64,000 nt of DNA from Straminergon stramineum (lineage: Eukaryota; Streptophyta; Bryopsida; Hypnales; Calliergonaceae), in the NCBI GenBank assembly GCA_963920665.1, contig OY987273.1:14324501-14388500 (forward strand), in the 5' to 3' direction. Position numbers and translations under genes: made by a program. Positions 1 to 11,948 of the stretch are shown here, in pieces (position 1 is the stretch's first letter; the number at the start of each line of letters is the position of its first letter). The notes below the pieces were generated by a model, which saw only the letters and a program-made list of their open reading frames with translations, had not been told where the DNA came from and made no database searches.

Positions 1-916
1 GATCCTCGAAATATGTTGGATACAATCAAGGACTAGAAATATTCAAGGCAAAGGAAAAGTTGAAGATCAAGTTGCACTTGTAGTAGTTATATTTATGATA
101 AGGTAGTCTTCTTGAGAAGATTGAAAATACTAAAATGTTTGTGATTGTTATAAACTTTGGATTTGCAATGCTATGCTATTTTCTAGCAAAAAATCACGAT
201 TAGAGATAGAATGATGAAGCAACCATAAATTGTTGCATTTGTGGTAGCCAATTACCGCATGTTCAGAGGCTATGTTGGAGGCACCACCACCATCATATGT
301 AAAGCTTAGAAGAGGAGGCCTCTGGGTGTCTAGAGATTGAAGTGAACGACAAACTTTATGTAGAGTCCAAGTCAATAGTGGACAAAAATTTAGGAAAGAA
401 GCCAAGCATAGAAATTTTAGAATCAAACTATGGGTCATTCTTGTTTACAAGTACTCTCACAAATGGCTATGAGAATGGCATAATTTAATTCTATAATTTC
501 TAAGTTCCTTTCTTGGATTGTCTCTAGTGTTGACTTGGATTGTAGCTAGAGCTTGCCATCGACTTCATTCTTTGGACACTATGGACTCTTCTTCTCAAGC
601 AATCGACTTGCAATTGTGGTGATGTCTATAGCATAGTCTATGAACATGAAGTAATCGGCTTCTTGGATTGCAACAATTTATGTTGTCTAGTGCTTCTTGT
701 TTCCTAGTATGTAGATCCCATACGTGTACATTTGATGATTACTTTCTACAAATTGAAAATTACCTCATGGTATTTTAGAGTTATGGAACTAAATTATGTG
801 CTTTGGATGTCATTGTGTTGCTTATTTTGTATTTATTGATGACATATTCTCTTCAATTCATGGTTTTTAGTGCTTCTAAACCTCCCATTTCAGTGGAAAA
901 CTCCCATTTTAATGAA
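1..916. other. Unassigned AT-rich flank
   Basis: No reading frame with recognisable content was found on either strand. The stretch ends abruptly where the gag-like element copy 1 becomes alignable with copy 2 at about position 917, so it is probably another repeat that truncated that element or was joined to it by rearrangement. Confidence 0.4.
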
Positions 917-3765
917 TATAATGTTATTAGTACAAGTTGATGGTGAGGGGTCGACCCGTAACTTGGATGGATGATGTTTGGGCGAATGTCTACGGATTCC
1001 AGAAGAAAGGATCTAGACTAGCCTCTCAAGTAGATAAGTTCATGACCAGAAAGTTTAAAAGTCCGGCCCATGCGAAGGAGGGGTATGCTATCAATGACTG
1101 TAAGGATGAAGGTAGAGATGGATGTTAGAATTTTTCATTCTAATCTTGTATCTAAAAAAACCTATCTAGTTTACGGTCATGGTGGTCAACACCATCTTTG
1201 GGGCAATGGAAGGTAGACTGATACATTGGGGGAAGGTTATCGCAGGCATAGTATCCAAGCTCTCTGACTATGTAGGAAAAAACAAGTTCAGCCCCATCAA
1301 TCCTTACCTGTTCCATCTCTACCATCAAGCAGAACTTCTCAGTAGTGTAGAGATGATAGAGTATAATAATAGATCCACTCTCTCGTAGTTTGGCCTCACG
1401 AGCAAAGTGGAGGCGGATTAGCCGGAATTCGAAGAAGAAGAGCCAGAAGAAGAGGAGCAGCTAGTTGATTGTAGGGAAAGGAGGAGAAAATCCAATGATT
1501 TGACATCACGAGGAAAGCTTCTTGTTTTGGAGAAGTAGACGGAAATTGTTTCAGCGTTCTACAAGACTAGAATTGATTGGGTATTGCAAGCATAGGATTA
1601 CCACAACAACTGGGCAGAGCTCTTGATTGAAATTGGCAAGGAGCTTAATGTCGAGCCAGAGAATGTCCTAGATGAAGTAAAGGGACTACCGAATCTAGAT
1701 GAGATGAAATGGAAGGAGGTGCAATTCTAGAACCTAGAGAAGGAACAGGATAACCTCCTATCCCAGGTGAATTGGGCGGATGGAGAGCTTGTAGCGTCGA
1801 AGCAAAGAGAAAGGGAGGCTTTGCAACTCATCAAGAACTTGTCCAATTTGGTGGCAAGACCAACAGAAGTCATCAACAAAGCTACGCTCTTCCAAGACCA
1901 ATTGATTAATGGAGGGCATGTAACCAAATCGTAGATAGTGACAATTCTAGTTGACTTTTCAGCCCGAATGGAATCCGTTTTGAAGGAGATACGACAATTG
2001 TTGGGGCGCATTGATCCAGATTGGGTCATGGACTTCAAGCAATTCCTAGAAATTCCTTTCATTACGGGAACTTTGGTTAGGCATACTTCATCGGTTCCAT
2101 CACAACCGCGATTAGAAGGGCTGAGGGATGCCCTTCGTCAATCTATGGAACCCTTCTCGAGTCAAGTACAAAAGGCGATATGGAGGAGCGGGAAGACAGT
2201 ACTTGAGCCAACGAGGCAACTGAGCATATCAAGAGATGTGGTACCACTAGAAGTTTTTGCCTTGCCAACTATCCTAACCACCCGACTCATTGTGAAGGAT
2301 GCTTTCCAAACACCCAGATTACCAATCCAGAGTGATTGGATTGATCGGATCGGAGGCATGACGAATCTGGCCCAGACCCATCTGGAAAGCTTCGAACACA
2401 TGCAACAACCCCAATCCAAGAAGGAGAGAACAACCATTGTGTTGGATGAGATGTCCCCAACAGAAAAAGAGGAAGAAGAGAGGGAGGTCTAGAACATGGG
2501 GAAGTCTAAAGAAAAGAAGTACCATATCGGAATGGAAACAAAAGAGGAGGATGAAGACAATCCATCCCTACTAGTGACATGGAAGATTTAGACCCATGCA
2601 ATAGTCAAGGTAACTCCAATGAGGGCACCTAGCAGGGCACCAACGATCCAAGGTGACAACAGTCGAAGAAGGCAAGGAAGGCGAAGTAGTTAGGTTTCAG
2701 TTATTTAGGATTTGAATTTTAGATTCGGAATGGGTTTCCAAGCGTGGGCTCGGGTTCCGGATTTTTAGGATCTACTTGCACTTTTTGGATTTCTCAGGAG
2801 GTTAGTGGTTGGTCGCCCTAATTTTGGGGTGGCTTTTGCCTTTTGGTTTTGGATTTTAAAGGGTGGGCAAGTCTATTGCCCTCTCATTCCATCCTAGCAC
2901 TTATAAGTTGTTTATTTTGTTCTCTTTCTTTAATTTGAGCCACCAAATGGATATTCATGATAGAACTGTGTACATCCAGCTTTGTTATTTTGCTTGTGAG
3001 AGCGTTGAAGTGTAAGGAGTGAGAAAGGAGGAATCCGGATCTTGGATGACTAGATTTAATTATGAGGGAACATTTGTGATGTAGTTTAGGCTTGTGAATA
3101 CAGTTTCACGCATGGTGCCTTTAAATTACTAAAACGATAATTCGGCAAGGAGTAATGTAGACGTGAGTTTGGAATCTAGGGAGGGTTCCATGCTTAGGTA
3201 AGAAACCACCATCGAAAGATCCCCACTCCCTGGAAGGTTTGCCAATCCTAGGATCAGTCTATTGAATGACTAACAATCCCCCATCGGTTCCAGTTGTTGA
3301 TCTGTCATTGTAGTGGAAGAGGCTGGAGACAACTCTGTGTAATCTACTTTCTGGATAGGCCATCTGGAAAGTTGTGAGAGTGTTTTCCTTGTTCGATCGA
3401 TTACAACATTTGGTCAAGAGTGTTTTGTGTAGTTAGTGAGAGAAGAGACTATGAGGAGAATGAGTGGTGAGTCCCTACCCCTCTACAGGATCAAAAGCAG
3501 ACCTTCTGAGGATAAAACAGAGGAATAGAAAACCGATGTGTCAAAAGAGATGGAATCGGATACCAGAAAAAGGTTGGATCTAGATTGACTTCCGGAAAGA
3601 TAGTGAACTGCATAGAGAGAAAGAAGTTGAACGGAGTGAGTAAAGAAGAAATCTAGATAACTTCACTTGTAGCAACATACTAGAATCCCATAGGATGATA
3701 TTACGAGTAATTTTATGATGTTTTGGTGTTGTAAGGATACTTATACCTAGATTGTGTGTACGATA
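917..3765 (+). mobile_element. Gag-like non-autonomous element, copy 1 (5'-truncated)
   Basis: This stretch is a diverged inverted counterpart of 11949-14810 and aligns with it nearly throughout, both in the coding half (937-2690) and in a roughly 1-kb non-coding 3' half (2700-3765). Alignment starts near 'attagtacaagttgatgg'; the 5' 380 bp present in copy 2 are missing. The 3' end 'tgtgtacgata' corresponds to 'cacgtacgaca' in copy 2, and the next bases are Ty3/gypsy integrase sequence (interrupted only by a MITE), so this copy sits in, or is joined to, the gypsy element. No LTR is visible at the 3' end. The type of element is not recognised. Confidence 0.7.
937..2690 (+). pseudogene. Gag-like protein remnant (copy 1)
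   Basis: A broken reading frame related to that of copy 2. The N-terminal part contains VWANVYGFQKK and HAKEGYAINDCKDE. After a frame break comes NTIFGAMEGRLIHWGKVIAG and a PYLFHLYHQAELL segment, then an acidic Glu-rich linker near 1425-1465, a coiled-coil-like region (about 1650-1930), a segment beginning VDFSARMESVLKEI, and a Glu-rich C-terminus followed by basic residues (RRRQGRR). Several in-frame stops (for example near 1388, 1594 and 1729) and frameshifts mean it is dead. No reverse transcriptase, protease, CCHC knuckle or integrase is visible in it. I infer a structural gag-like role from its position in a mobile element and its coiled-coil/acidic composition; no family was recognised. 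Confidence 0.55.
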
Positions 3766-3773
3766 GTTTGATA

Positions 3774-3978
3774 CACCAGTAGAAAACAATGTTGCCTTTA
3801 ACAAAATCCAGGTGACATATTTTTTATTTTTCTAGCCCCAAATGCAAAAATTGTGTTGACTATAACGTAGTTTTTAAAAAACTATGTTGTAGTCAACGCA
3901 AATTTTGCATTTGGGGGTAGAAAATTGAAAAATGTATCACCTAGATTTTGTTGAAGGCAACACTATTTTCTACTAGTG
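3774..3978. mobile_element. CACTA-type hairpin MITE
   Basis: A 205-bp near-perfect palindrome. Left end CACCAGTAGAAAAC, right end GTTTTC-like 'tattttctactagtg', that is CAC(C/T)AGTAGAAAA termini typical of CMC/EnSpm (CACTA) elements. It is flanked by a 3-bp duplication ATA (3771-3773 and 3979-3981), as expected for this superfamily. The arms are about 95 bp with almost no loop, centred near 3873. It interrupts the Ty3/gypsy sequence: bases before and after join as ...tttgATA|agacc, giving the integrase frame FDKTFKD. It encodes nothing. Its TIR differs from that of the 24-kb CACTA next to it, so it belongs to another family. Confidence 0.88.
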
Positions 3979-4305
3979 ATAAGACCTTTAAGGATATTAG
4001 ACATCAGTCTTATAACTATCTCTTAAGAGGTGGGTTTCTATGGAAGAGGCCAAAAAGAAAAGATGGAGTATCAGTGAGGGTGGTTGATGATGTAGAGACT
4101 AAGAGCCAAGTTCTCAAAGAGTTCCATGATTCTCTTTGGGCTAGATATAGAAGAGTTTGGGCCACTTATCATAAGATCAAAGAGCAATATTGGTGGAAGG
4201 GTTTATATAAGAATGTTGGATAATTTGTGGCTTCATGTGATATATGTCAATTGCAATCAAAGATTAGATTCAGGGATGAATTGTACATCCTACATACCCT
4301 CTTGC
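3979..4305 (+). pseudogene. Ty3/gypsy integrase, zinc-binding N-terminal part
   Basis: The frame reads DKTFKDIRHQSYNYLLRG at the start, then a degraded HHCC zinc-binding domain: FHDSLWA..., WATYHKIKEQYWWKGLY, and after a stop VASCDICQLQSK with the CxxC pair. The second His of the knuckle is replaced (AGHRG expected, ARYRR seen), and there is an in-frame stop at about 4222. The frame continues to LHPTYPLA-type sequence at 4305, where the CACTA transposon begins; the other half of the gene is at 28625-29470. Integrase inserts retrotransposon cDNA into the host genome. This copy cannot be functional. No upstream reverse transcriptase is in the window. Confidence 0.82.
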
Positions 4306-4325
4306 CACTAGAAGAAAAACGTGTT
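4306..4325 (+). repeat. CACTA terminal inverted repeat, left
   Basis: Sequence CACTAGAAGAAAAACGTGTT. It pairs with 28605-28624 with mismatches at positions 14 and 16 and is preceded by the TGC target duplication. Confidence 0.92.
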
Positions 4326-7300
4326 TCTACTAGCATGATTTTAATGCAAAAAACATGTTTGTGGAAATACTTAAGGTCAACATAAAGCATCGTATTGATT
4401 ATGTTGAGTTCCACGTTCCGAACACTCAAAGATGGACTTGTTGCACTGTTGTTTTCTATGTTTTGGTCCATGTTTATAATGTTCCAATAAATGTCGTGCA
4501 TTTTCCATTTCATTATCCACATGTTTTTTCCATTCCGTATGTGTGCCGTGTCAGATATTATGTGGCTTTCTAAACATGTACGAAAATTTGCTCACTTGAG
4601 AAGACACATGTCTTTCACTGACTATGTTCACATCTAGTTGCGTGGACCTAGCAATTGGTGCCACCTATTAATTTCCTATCATGAGTGTCTGTTATTGATA
4701 ACATAATTGCTTACTTAGCAATTATGTACACTGTACACTATGTTGTGCTAAATGCAAGAGGGTTTTGAATAATGTCATGAGGCCTCTATTTCACAACAAC
4801 TGTGCTACATTAAACATGCCAATTATGTTCAGTGCAACGTCGTTTCCTATTATTACATGCTTAGTTTCATGCATTGAACGTCAATTCCCTAGTTTATGTG
4901 CTCCTCATGCATATTTGCATTAGCATACACAATGACAATTTAAAATCACACTTTCAATTAATCTACAATGTCACATAATGTACGCTATAACTCCCCTATT
5001 GATTGATGAGGTCCTCCTTTCAACATGCAGTTGCTGAACACTCAAACAAAAATCCATAATCTTGTAGCACTTAAGCTTCTTCCACCAAACATACACATTG
5101 CATTGTATTGTGACATGAAATTGTCATTTTCAAAATGCGGATATGGCATCCAACCTTACATTTTCATACTTTCAATACAAGTCTTTCAATGGATTGCGCA
5201 ATAAAATAAGCTATTCCTTTTGCGAATTGTTTGTGCGATTCACAACCCTACAAACGAAAGACACTACATCTCTGCTATTCTAGTGCACATGCACAAAAAA
5301 ATTAAAAAAACAAACCATACCATTCACTACATACCTCACGGATAGCCATGCATACATGGACACCTTGCCAATCTTCATTAATGCTCCACCTCTATTACCT
5401 TCAATTCCTATTTGGATTTCTCTATTACTATACGCATTTTGGTATTTCTTGAAAGTGTAGCCCATGAAGTTCAAACTATTCGTCCGAAATTCAAGTTCAA
5501 TATATAATTTGCTTTCGTCCTCCTCATTCAGTTCAAGGCCTACACATCAAACAAGAGGTCAACTACAACACCATTTCGCAGCATTAACCTTTTTAATTCA
5601 TAAAATGAATTGAATAGAACTATTCACATAATTGAAGCAATACAAGGAGACTTCAACATTTACAAAGTGTCATTCACCACACCACGAGTGCCTCTTCTTT
5701 CATAAAAAATTTATACATAAATCGCACAACTCTTCTTCCTTTTCAAATCCTCAACTTTAGCTTCAAGCCTTCAAGGTCTCCCTATGTCTCCTTGACCTCC
5801 TCTATACAAGACATCAAACGCCGCATACAAATTCAATGCTTACATTCCAACTTCCTCAAAATGAAGACAAACTCCTCCATCCAGTGCAACACAATTATTG
5901 CCTTCTATGGGATGAATGTCTCTAACGCCTGTACAACCATTTGTCACCTATGTCAAGACACATAGTTTGTATACCATTGAAGTAGTAGGCAACACTAATG
6001 GTGTTGCACACAACACTCTATTTTCTAGCAGAACGAACAAAAAATCTCCAAACTTACATACAGACGATAGCCCCATCACCTTTTGTTTTCTTAAACTAAA
6101 CATATACATACAATGATGTGCATGCGTCCACAATATATGGGTACTGAAACTCAAACTTCATTACGCCAAATACAATGACCTCATAATGCAATTACCAGTT
6201 CACAATATACACACTCTTGATGACAATGGTTTTCTAATTCTTTACACCTTTAAAGATTGCGTACATATTGTCAACATTGCCTAAAATCATTTGCCCAATG
6301 ACATTCACTTCCACTATATTAGTCTTGACGATGACTTCTCTTGCACACCACCAAACAATAATTAGTTCCCAACAATACTATCCACATGCTTTTTCTTTCT
6401 CTAGTGTCAATGCACACCATCTTCTACATTCTTCCTTTGGTGCAAAAACATTGCCCTTGTTCACAGAAGAAATACTGCTAGTGTCCACAATAATGATAAA
6501 AAATTGTCAATGCTTCTAAAAAGAAAGAAGGAAATGCTCTTTGAGGACATAATGTATGACTTAGAAGTCATATATTCTTTACCTCATAATTTGGATAGTT
6601 GTCGACAAACATAATCTCACTACTAAAGTACCCTATTAGACGAACAAAAAATCTAAATTTCTAATTCTTCTACTTGAATTCAATTCTGTTTTGCCACTAT
6701 GGGATATGTCTCGTTTCGGAACACTTTCAATTCAATTTTGAGCACTACAATAAAGTAACATCACATGGAAAACCATTGTACCTTCAATTTCCAAGGCAAT
6801 TTACTTCACTATAAGTGTTCAAACATTCTACCTCCCATGGTTGACTTTGACTGCTATCAAGGGAAATAAGAATCGTCTTAACTTCTGCACACATAAAAAA
6901 AACACAATTACTATGAAAACTACGAACTTGTCATAATACTAGAACCCATTCAAAGGAAAATACATGGCCCTTCCTTGTAAAATGTAAGAATCCTATAATC
7001 CTTGAACTTGAATTTCTTGCCCTTCAATTCTTGCGACAATTTCTGAATTCTTAAGGACTCCAAAAATCACATCCAACAACTACAACTTGCATCATCCATA
7101 ACCAAAAGTGCAAAAAATTCTTATGGTTTATTTTCAAAACTTCTATGATTGTATGTGATATGTTCCAATTCCATATTCATACACATTATTTTATGCAAAA
7201 GGTGCACATGCTATACTAAAATTTGAACAAACACATGAACCTACGATGGCGCACATTTCATGATTTAGTCATATACCAATATAAATTTAGATACTCCTTC

Positions 7301-10100
7301 ATTTACTAATACAAAAATCTACCCATTATATTCTAAAAAACCATTGCACTTCTCAATTCAGTTTGTTCCATTACAACTTGCCCACAATATGCTCTTCATG
7401 ATTTTCTGACAATTTATAATGTGAGAAAGACTCTTATGTAACCATTTCCCTTTGAAGCAGTGTCAAAGGGTTTTTCAAAGTGATGCTTCTACTCAATTTG
7501 CATCAAGGAGCAATGAAAAATCTATTTTAGTCATTTGAGGAAACAAAAACCTAAAAACAGTGAAATTCTTCATTTTGCTCACAATTCATATTACGACCTT
7601 AAACTTCCTAATATACATGCTACACTGTCATTCATTATAAATAATTCATGTTACATTCATTATATACTTCCATACTCATAAACCTATGTACGACATCTCC
7701 TTCTTGCACTACTCAATCGTCCTAAGCTGAAACTTGCACAGTGATTGTATTCTACTTCAATACATTAATAAACCACAATTTAAAAAACGGTCATTTACAT
7801 AAACCCAACTAACAACAACCTTTAACTACGTGCTTGCCATTCTTTGCTTACATAATTCCTAAGAACAAATTCAATATCAACATGACTGTATGTAATCCAT
7901 AGAGCCTTTGCTGCTAATATTTCTCTTTAGACTATCCATGTCCTTATCTCCACTTTCTATTTCAGCAGCATACACCTTCATTCTCTTAGGTAGTCATCAT
8001 CTAAAAAATTGAAACGAATTCAGTGAATAAACAACAGTAAATGGAATTGGAACTTAAGCATAAGATGACATCAATAATGAAGGAAGCATCCTTCATTAGC
8101 CCATACAAACATAAACATTGGTTGTTCAACAGAATGGCTTGCTACTCTTTTAGAAGAACAGTCAAATGAAAGGTGAAGAACATATACATAGGAACTTGGA
8201 GAAATTTCAATTAATTAGATAAGGCTTCATAATCTTGTGGACAATGGTTTCCGAGTACTATGTCATCACCATAGTCAAAGCACTTGCTACACACAAAAAA
8301 TTCATACTACAAATAATATTGTGCACCATCTTCCTCAACAATTACGAAGATATTGATATAGTGAACACTACAAAATTTATGACTACATCATACCAACATG
8401 CACAACCAAGATAAAATCACTTTGACATGACTACATTTCTAGTTTCTAGAAAGAAAAAAATTACAATGCTATAAATTGACCACCTCATACCCTTGTCCAC
8501 GATTTCAAATTAAAGAAATGTCTCTGTTTTTGCTATGAATTTCCATAATTCACTACTGTAAGAAAACCGAGATACCAATACCTACTAATGATTGCTTAGC
8601 AAACATGGTGACATACTAAGGGTGTAGTGCTAATTTTATATGCACTTCTTGCTTTTTAATCCCTAGTGCTAGTCCCAACCGTACAACCTATATTCACTAA
8701 CCCATATTTTCATTTCACATGTCAATGTACTTCAATGTTTCATGCACTTTTCAAAAACAAACGTCCAAAACATTATGAAAACTATAACTTCCATGCACAT
8801 GTACAAATTTAGCTAAAACCACTAGAAGAAAAACCATACAAACACTAAATATTCCAATCTTTAGTACATGAGGCCCAAACCTACTTCACCAAATTTGAAT
8901 TGCGCACAAGCAGATATAATGAAGACAGTGAAGGTCACTTGCTTTATAAGAAGTGGCTTTCCTTTTGAAGGCTTCTGCTAATTCTAACAATTTCAAAACA
9001 AACATGTTTGTCTTTCAAGAAAACAATAATTGAACATTTTATAGTCTTCAAACTGTTAATTCGTCTACAATACAACCATATTAATTAAAAATCCAAGATA
9101 GTCTTCTAATAAAAACAAATACAAAATTCAATTTACTCCAACCCTAGTAGTACTGGCCACCAAATTGGCCACTGCTTTCGGTAAGCCTCACCTAAAGTTG
9201 TACACTCCACTTTCTCGTTGTCATCAAGTTCCATGAACGTTAGTAGTGCCTCTAGACAAATCATAGTCTTCAACAGCACACGCACCAACTTTGTGTGACT
9301 ACAACCAGGTATGGCAACCTTGTCGCAATCGAAATTCGATTAAACAAGACTCCCAGATTTGAAATACCTCCTAGGCTCGGTATTTTCCATGAGCATGATT
9401 TCTCCAACAAAGGGTGTTATTCCCTGTCATTGAGATTGAAAATAGTTCCATCAGTCAATGTATCATTGTCTACTATATACTCTATCTGTGAAGGATAGTT
9501 CCTTCAAAGAATGAAATGCTTACCAGGCACTTGTTCCCATATGAAAATGAAAATTCAAAGTACACATAGCTTGTCAAACAAAAAATAATATTCAGAAATT
9601 GTTGCGGTTCTTTTACTACTTATGTTGATATTCTTTGTAGACTACAAATAACTTGTACTTCACTTTTTTTTTTTGTGAAAACCCAAACATATTGTTAGAG
9701 GATGTGGAACACACCTAGTGCATATTGTTCGGTTAGCAATGTCAATGAATCATATAGTATGTTGACTCTCAGTAATACAATCACAATAACAAAGGACTCC
9801 TATCCAAGTTGGTGACCGAATTTTGCTATACTAACTTTGAAATCCATCGTTGCATAAACATAGTCCACTTTTTTTTCTTAAAAAGGATGACACTAAACTT
9901 TCCACAAGCTTATATAAAGTCACTCCCCTGGAAATAGATATGAATTTGCTAAGGACATTTTTGAATTGCAATCACTTGCAGCGATGATGAGGCGTAGACT
10001 TGACAATAAAATTCCTTCATATTCAACATGCACATTCTTTGCATGTTTAGCATACCTACACTCCTTTAGGTGCTTTTGGGAGAGAAGTCTTCATAGGCTT
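4326..10100. other. Left non-coding arm of the CACTA element
   Basis: About 5.8 kb without a convincing gene. The reading frames present are short and show no recognisable domain. The first kilobase is rich in short words such as ACATG, CAACAT and ACATTG in both orientations, which could be the subterminal transposase-binding repeats usual in CACTA elements, but no clear repeated unit of fixed length could be defined by eye. There is a T-rich run near 9663-9675. Confidence 0.5.
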
Positions 10101-11948
10101 CTATGAATTACTTTTTATCTTCTCTGGGATTGGTGGTTTGTTGGTAGAGTGAGGCATGGGTTCCTCTTCTAGGATCACTACTCTTGCAGCTATGTTAGAC
10201 TGCAATTTCTGCCTCTTCAGTGGTCTTGACCCTAGGTCTTCCTCATTCTTTGTGGCCTTGTCAGAGTCCTATAGAACAATGAAAAATTAAAGTCCATTAC
10301 CATTGCAATGACATGTGGGATTGTCTGCATAAAATATGATTTCACATCATAAAAATCTAATTCCTTGTTTAGGGTTTGTGTATTAAGGTAGATATCTTTT
10401 TATCCTTGGGGCGCTCCATCACTACCTTCTCCATGCGAGTTCCTCCTTCCGAACTACTAATGGCCTACAAAAAACCTATCAGTCATTGTCCATGTCTGAA
10501 AACTTATAGTACAATTAAATGGATAAATAGACAAGTAAACAAGCATTTCAATTTTGAAGTAATTAATGCAATGGATACCTACTTTCCTTTCTCCATCACT
10601 TTGGGATTGTCAAACAAAGTGCGTATGCCCTCTTTATTCTTCAATTGTGTTGTAGACCGGGTCTCCAAGATAGCAAGTCTCAACTCCTTGTTCAGGGTTG
10701 TTGTGACTTTACATTGCTCTAGACTACTAAGAACAACAAAAGTTTTCTTCGTTTTACCTTTGCTAACACTTTGAAGCTCTGGTTCTACTACCTGAATTGC
10801 CTACACAATATCGTCAATGGCTTTGTTATTGTCAAATGCATTATCTTCTTCCTCAAATTTGCTCTCTTCATTTGCAGAGGACTTTTCCTTGTCGTCAAAT
10901 TCTTCGTCGTCAGTTGTTCCCAAATCCTCGTCCTCTTCACTTTCCTCAAGTCTGCCCTCTTCTTTCTCAACCACATTACTTACTTCTTACTCTTTGGCAT
11001 CAATTGCCCTAGTATTGCAATTCACAAATTTTTCTTTACAAAGGTCCGCTACCATTGTTTTCCATACTTGAAACTCCGGCTCCCACTTTTGAACAAAAGC
11101 CTCTAGCACCTCCAAGCGCTTGTCCAAGTCTTTTGTTGCTTCCCTTGCTACATTGCTTGTTGTCGTCACAGTTTTGAGCCTTTTTTGCTCTGCGGCTTCC
11201 TCCTTCACTATTGCCCACTCTTTATTCAAGGCCTCTTTAATCTTAGCATCGAATGGTTCCCGATTCAAGTCCTTTGCCTACATAGGATGCCAGACATGAA
11301 AATAAGCGTTTCATCATCCAAATTTATGCTACCACCTTTCAAGCTTCTAGTAATGGTATCACTACATACATTGTCTACAAATCAATTTTGAATACATAAA
11401 GAAGACCAGAATTTCTAATTTGTGGAAGGGCATAATAAGTGCAATGGGATGCATTTTTTCTTACCATGAAGAATTGAAATGGTTGTCCCTTTAAATTTGA
11501 ATTTGTACATCCCATTTAGTTTGTGACGATGAAATTAAGATCCAAGTGAAGTGCTTACAAGCTTGAAGAGAATAGACTGCTCTAAAGACTTCTTGGTTGT
11601 ATTCTTCGATCCTCGACCTCTAGCGATGATGGCCATTTTGGAAGACTTCACTTTCGCCTCATCACTCTTCCTTGTTTCCTTTAGGGCATTTTAGTATGCT
11701 GAATCCAAATCAGAAGGCTTATCGAGACCTCTGTTAATGCTCTGGTTGAGTCTATGCCTGAATTGTATTAAAGCTAATCCTATCTTTTTTCTAAAATATT
11801 TTTCGTTGAGTTGATTAGAATCCCCATAGAAGTGATAGTCGTGCATTAGTTATGAAATTAGTCTCTCCTTTGCTTCCTTGGTCTATCCATTCCATCCAAC
11901 AATGGGATTCATGTCTTTAGCAAATGCCACAATATCCCCATGAAACAA

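Noticed and set aside
4355..6519. Several ORFs of 60-90 codons in the CACTA left arm
   Set aside because: Short, no domain, on both strands at once; expected by chance in CG-poor DNA.
10797..11071. Plus-strand Ser-rich and hydrophobic ORFs
   Set aside because: Antisense of the acidic Glu/Asp tract of gene B; the minus frame continues through neighbouring exons.
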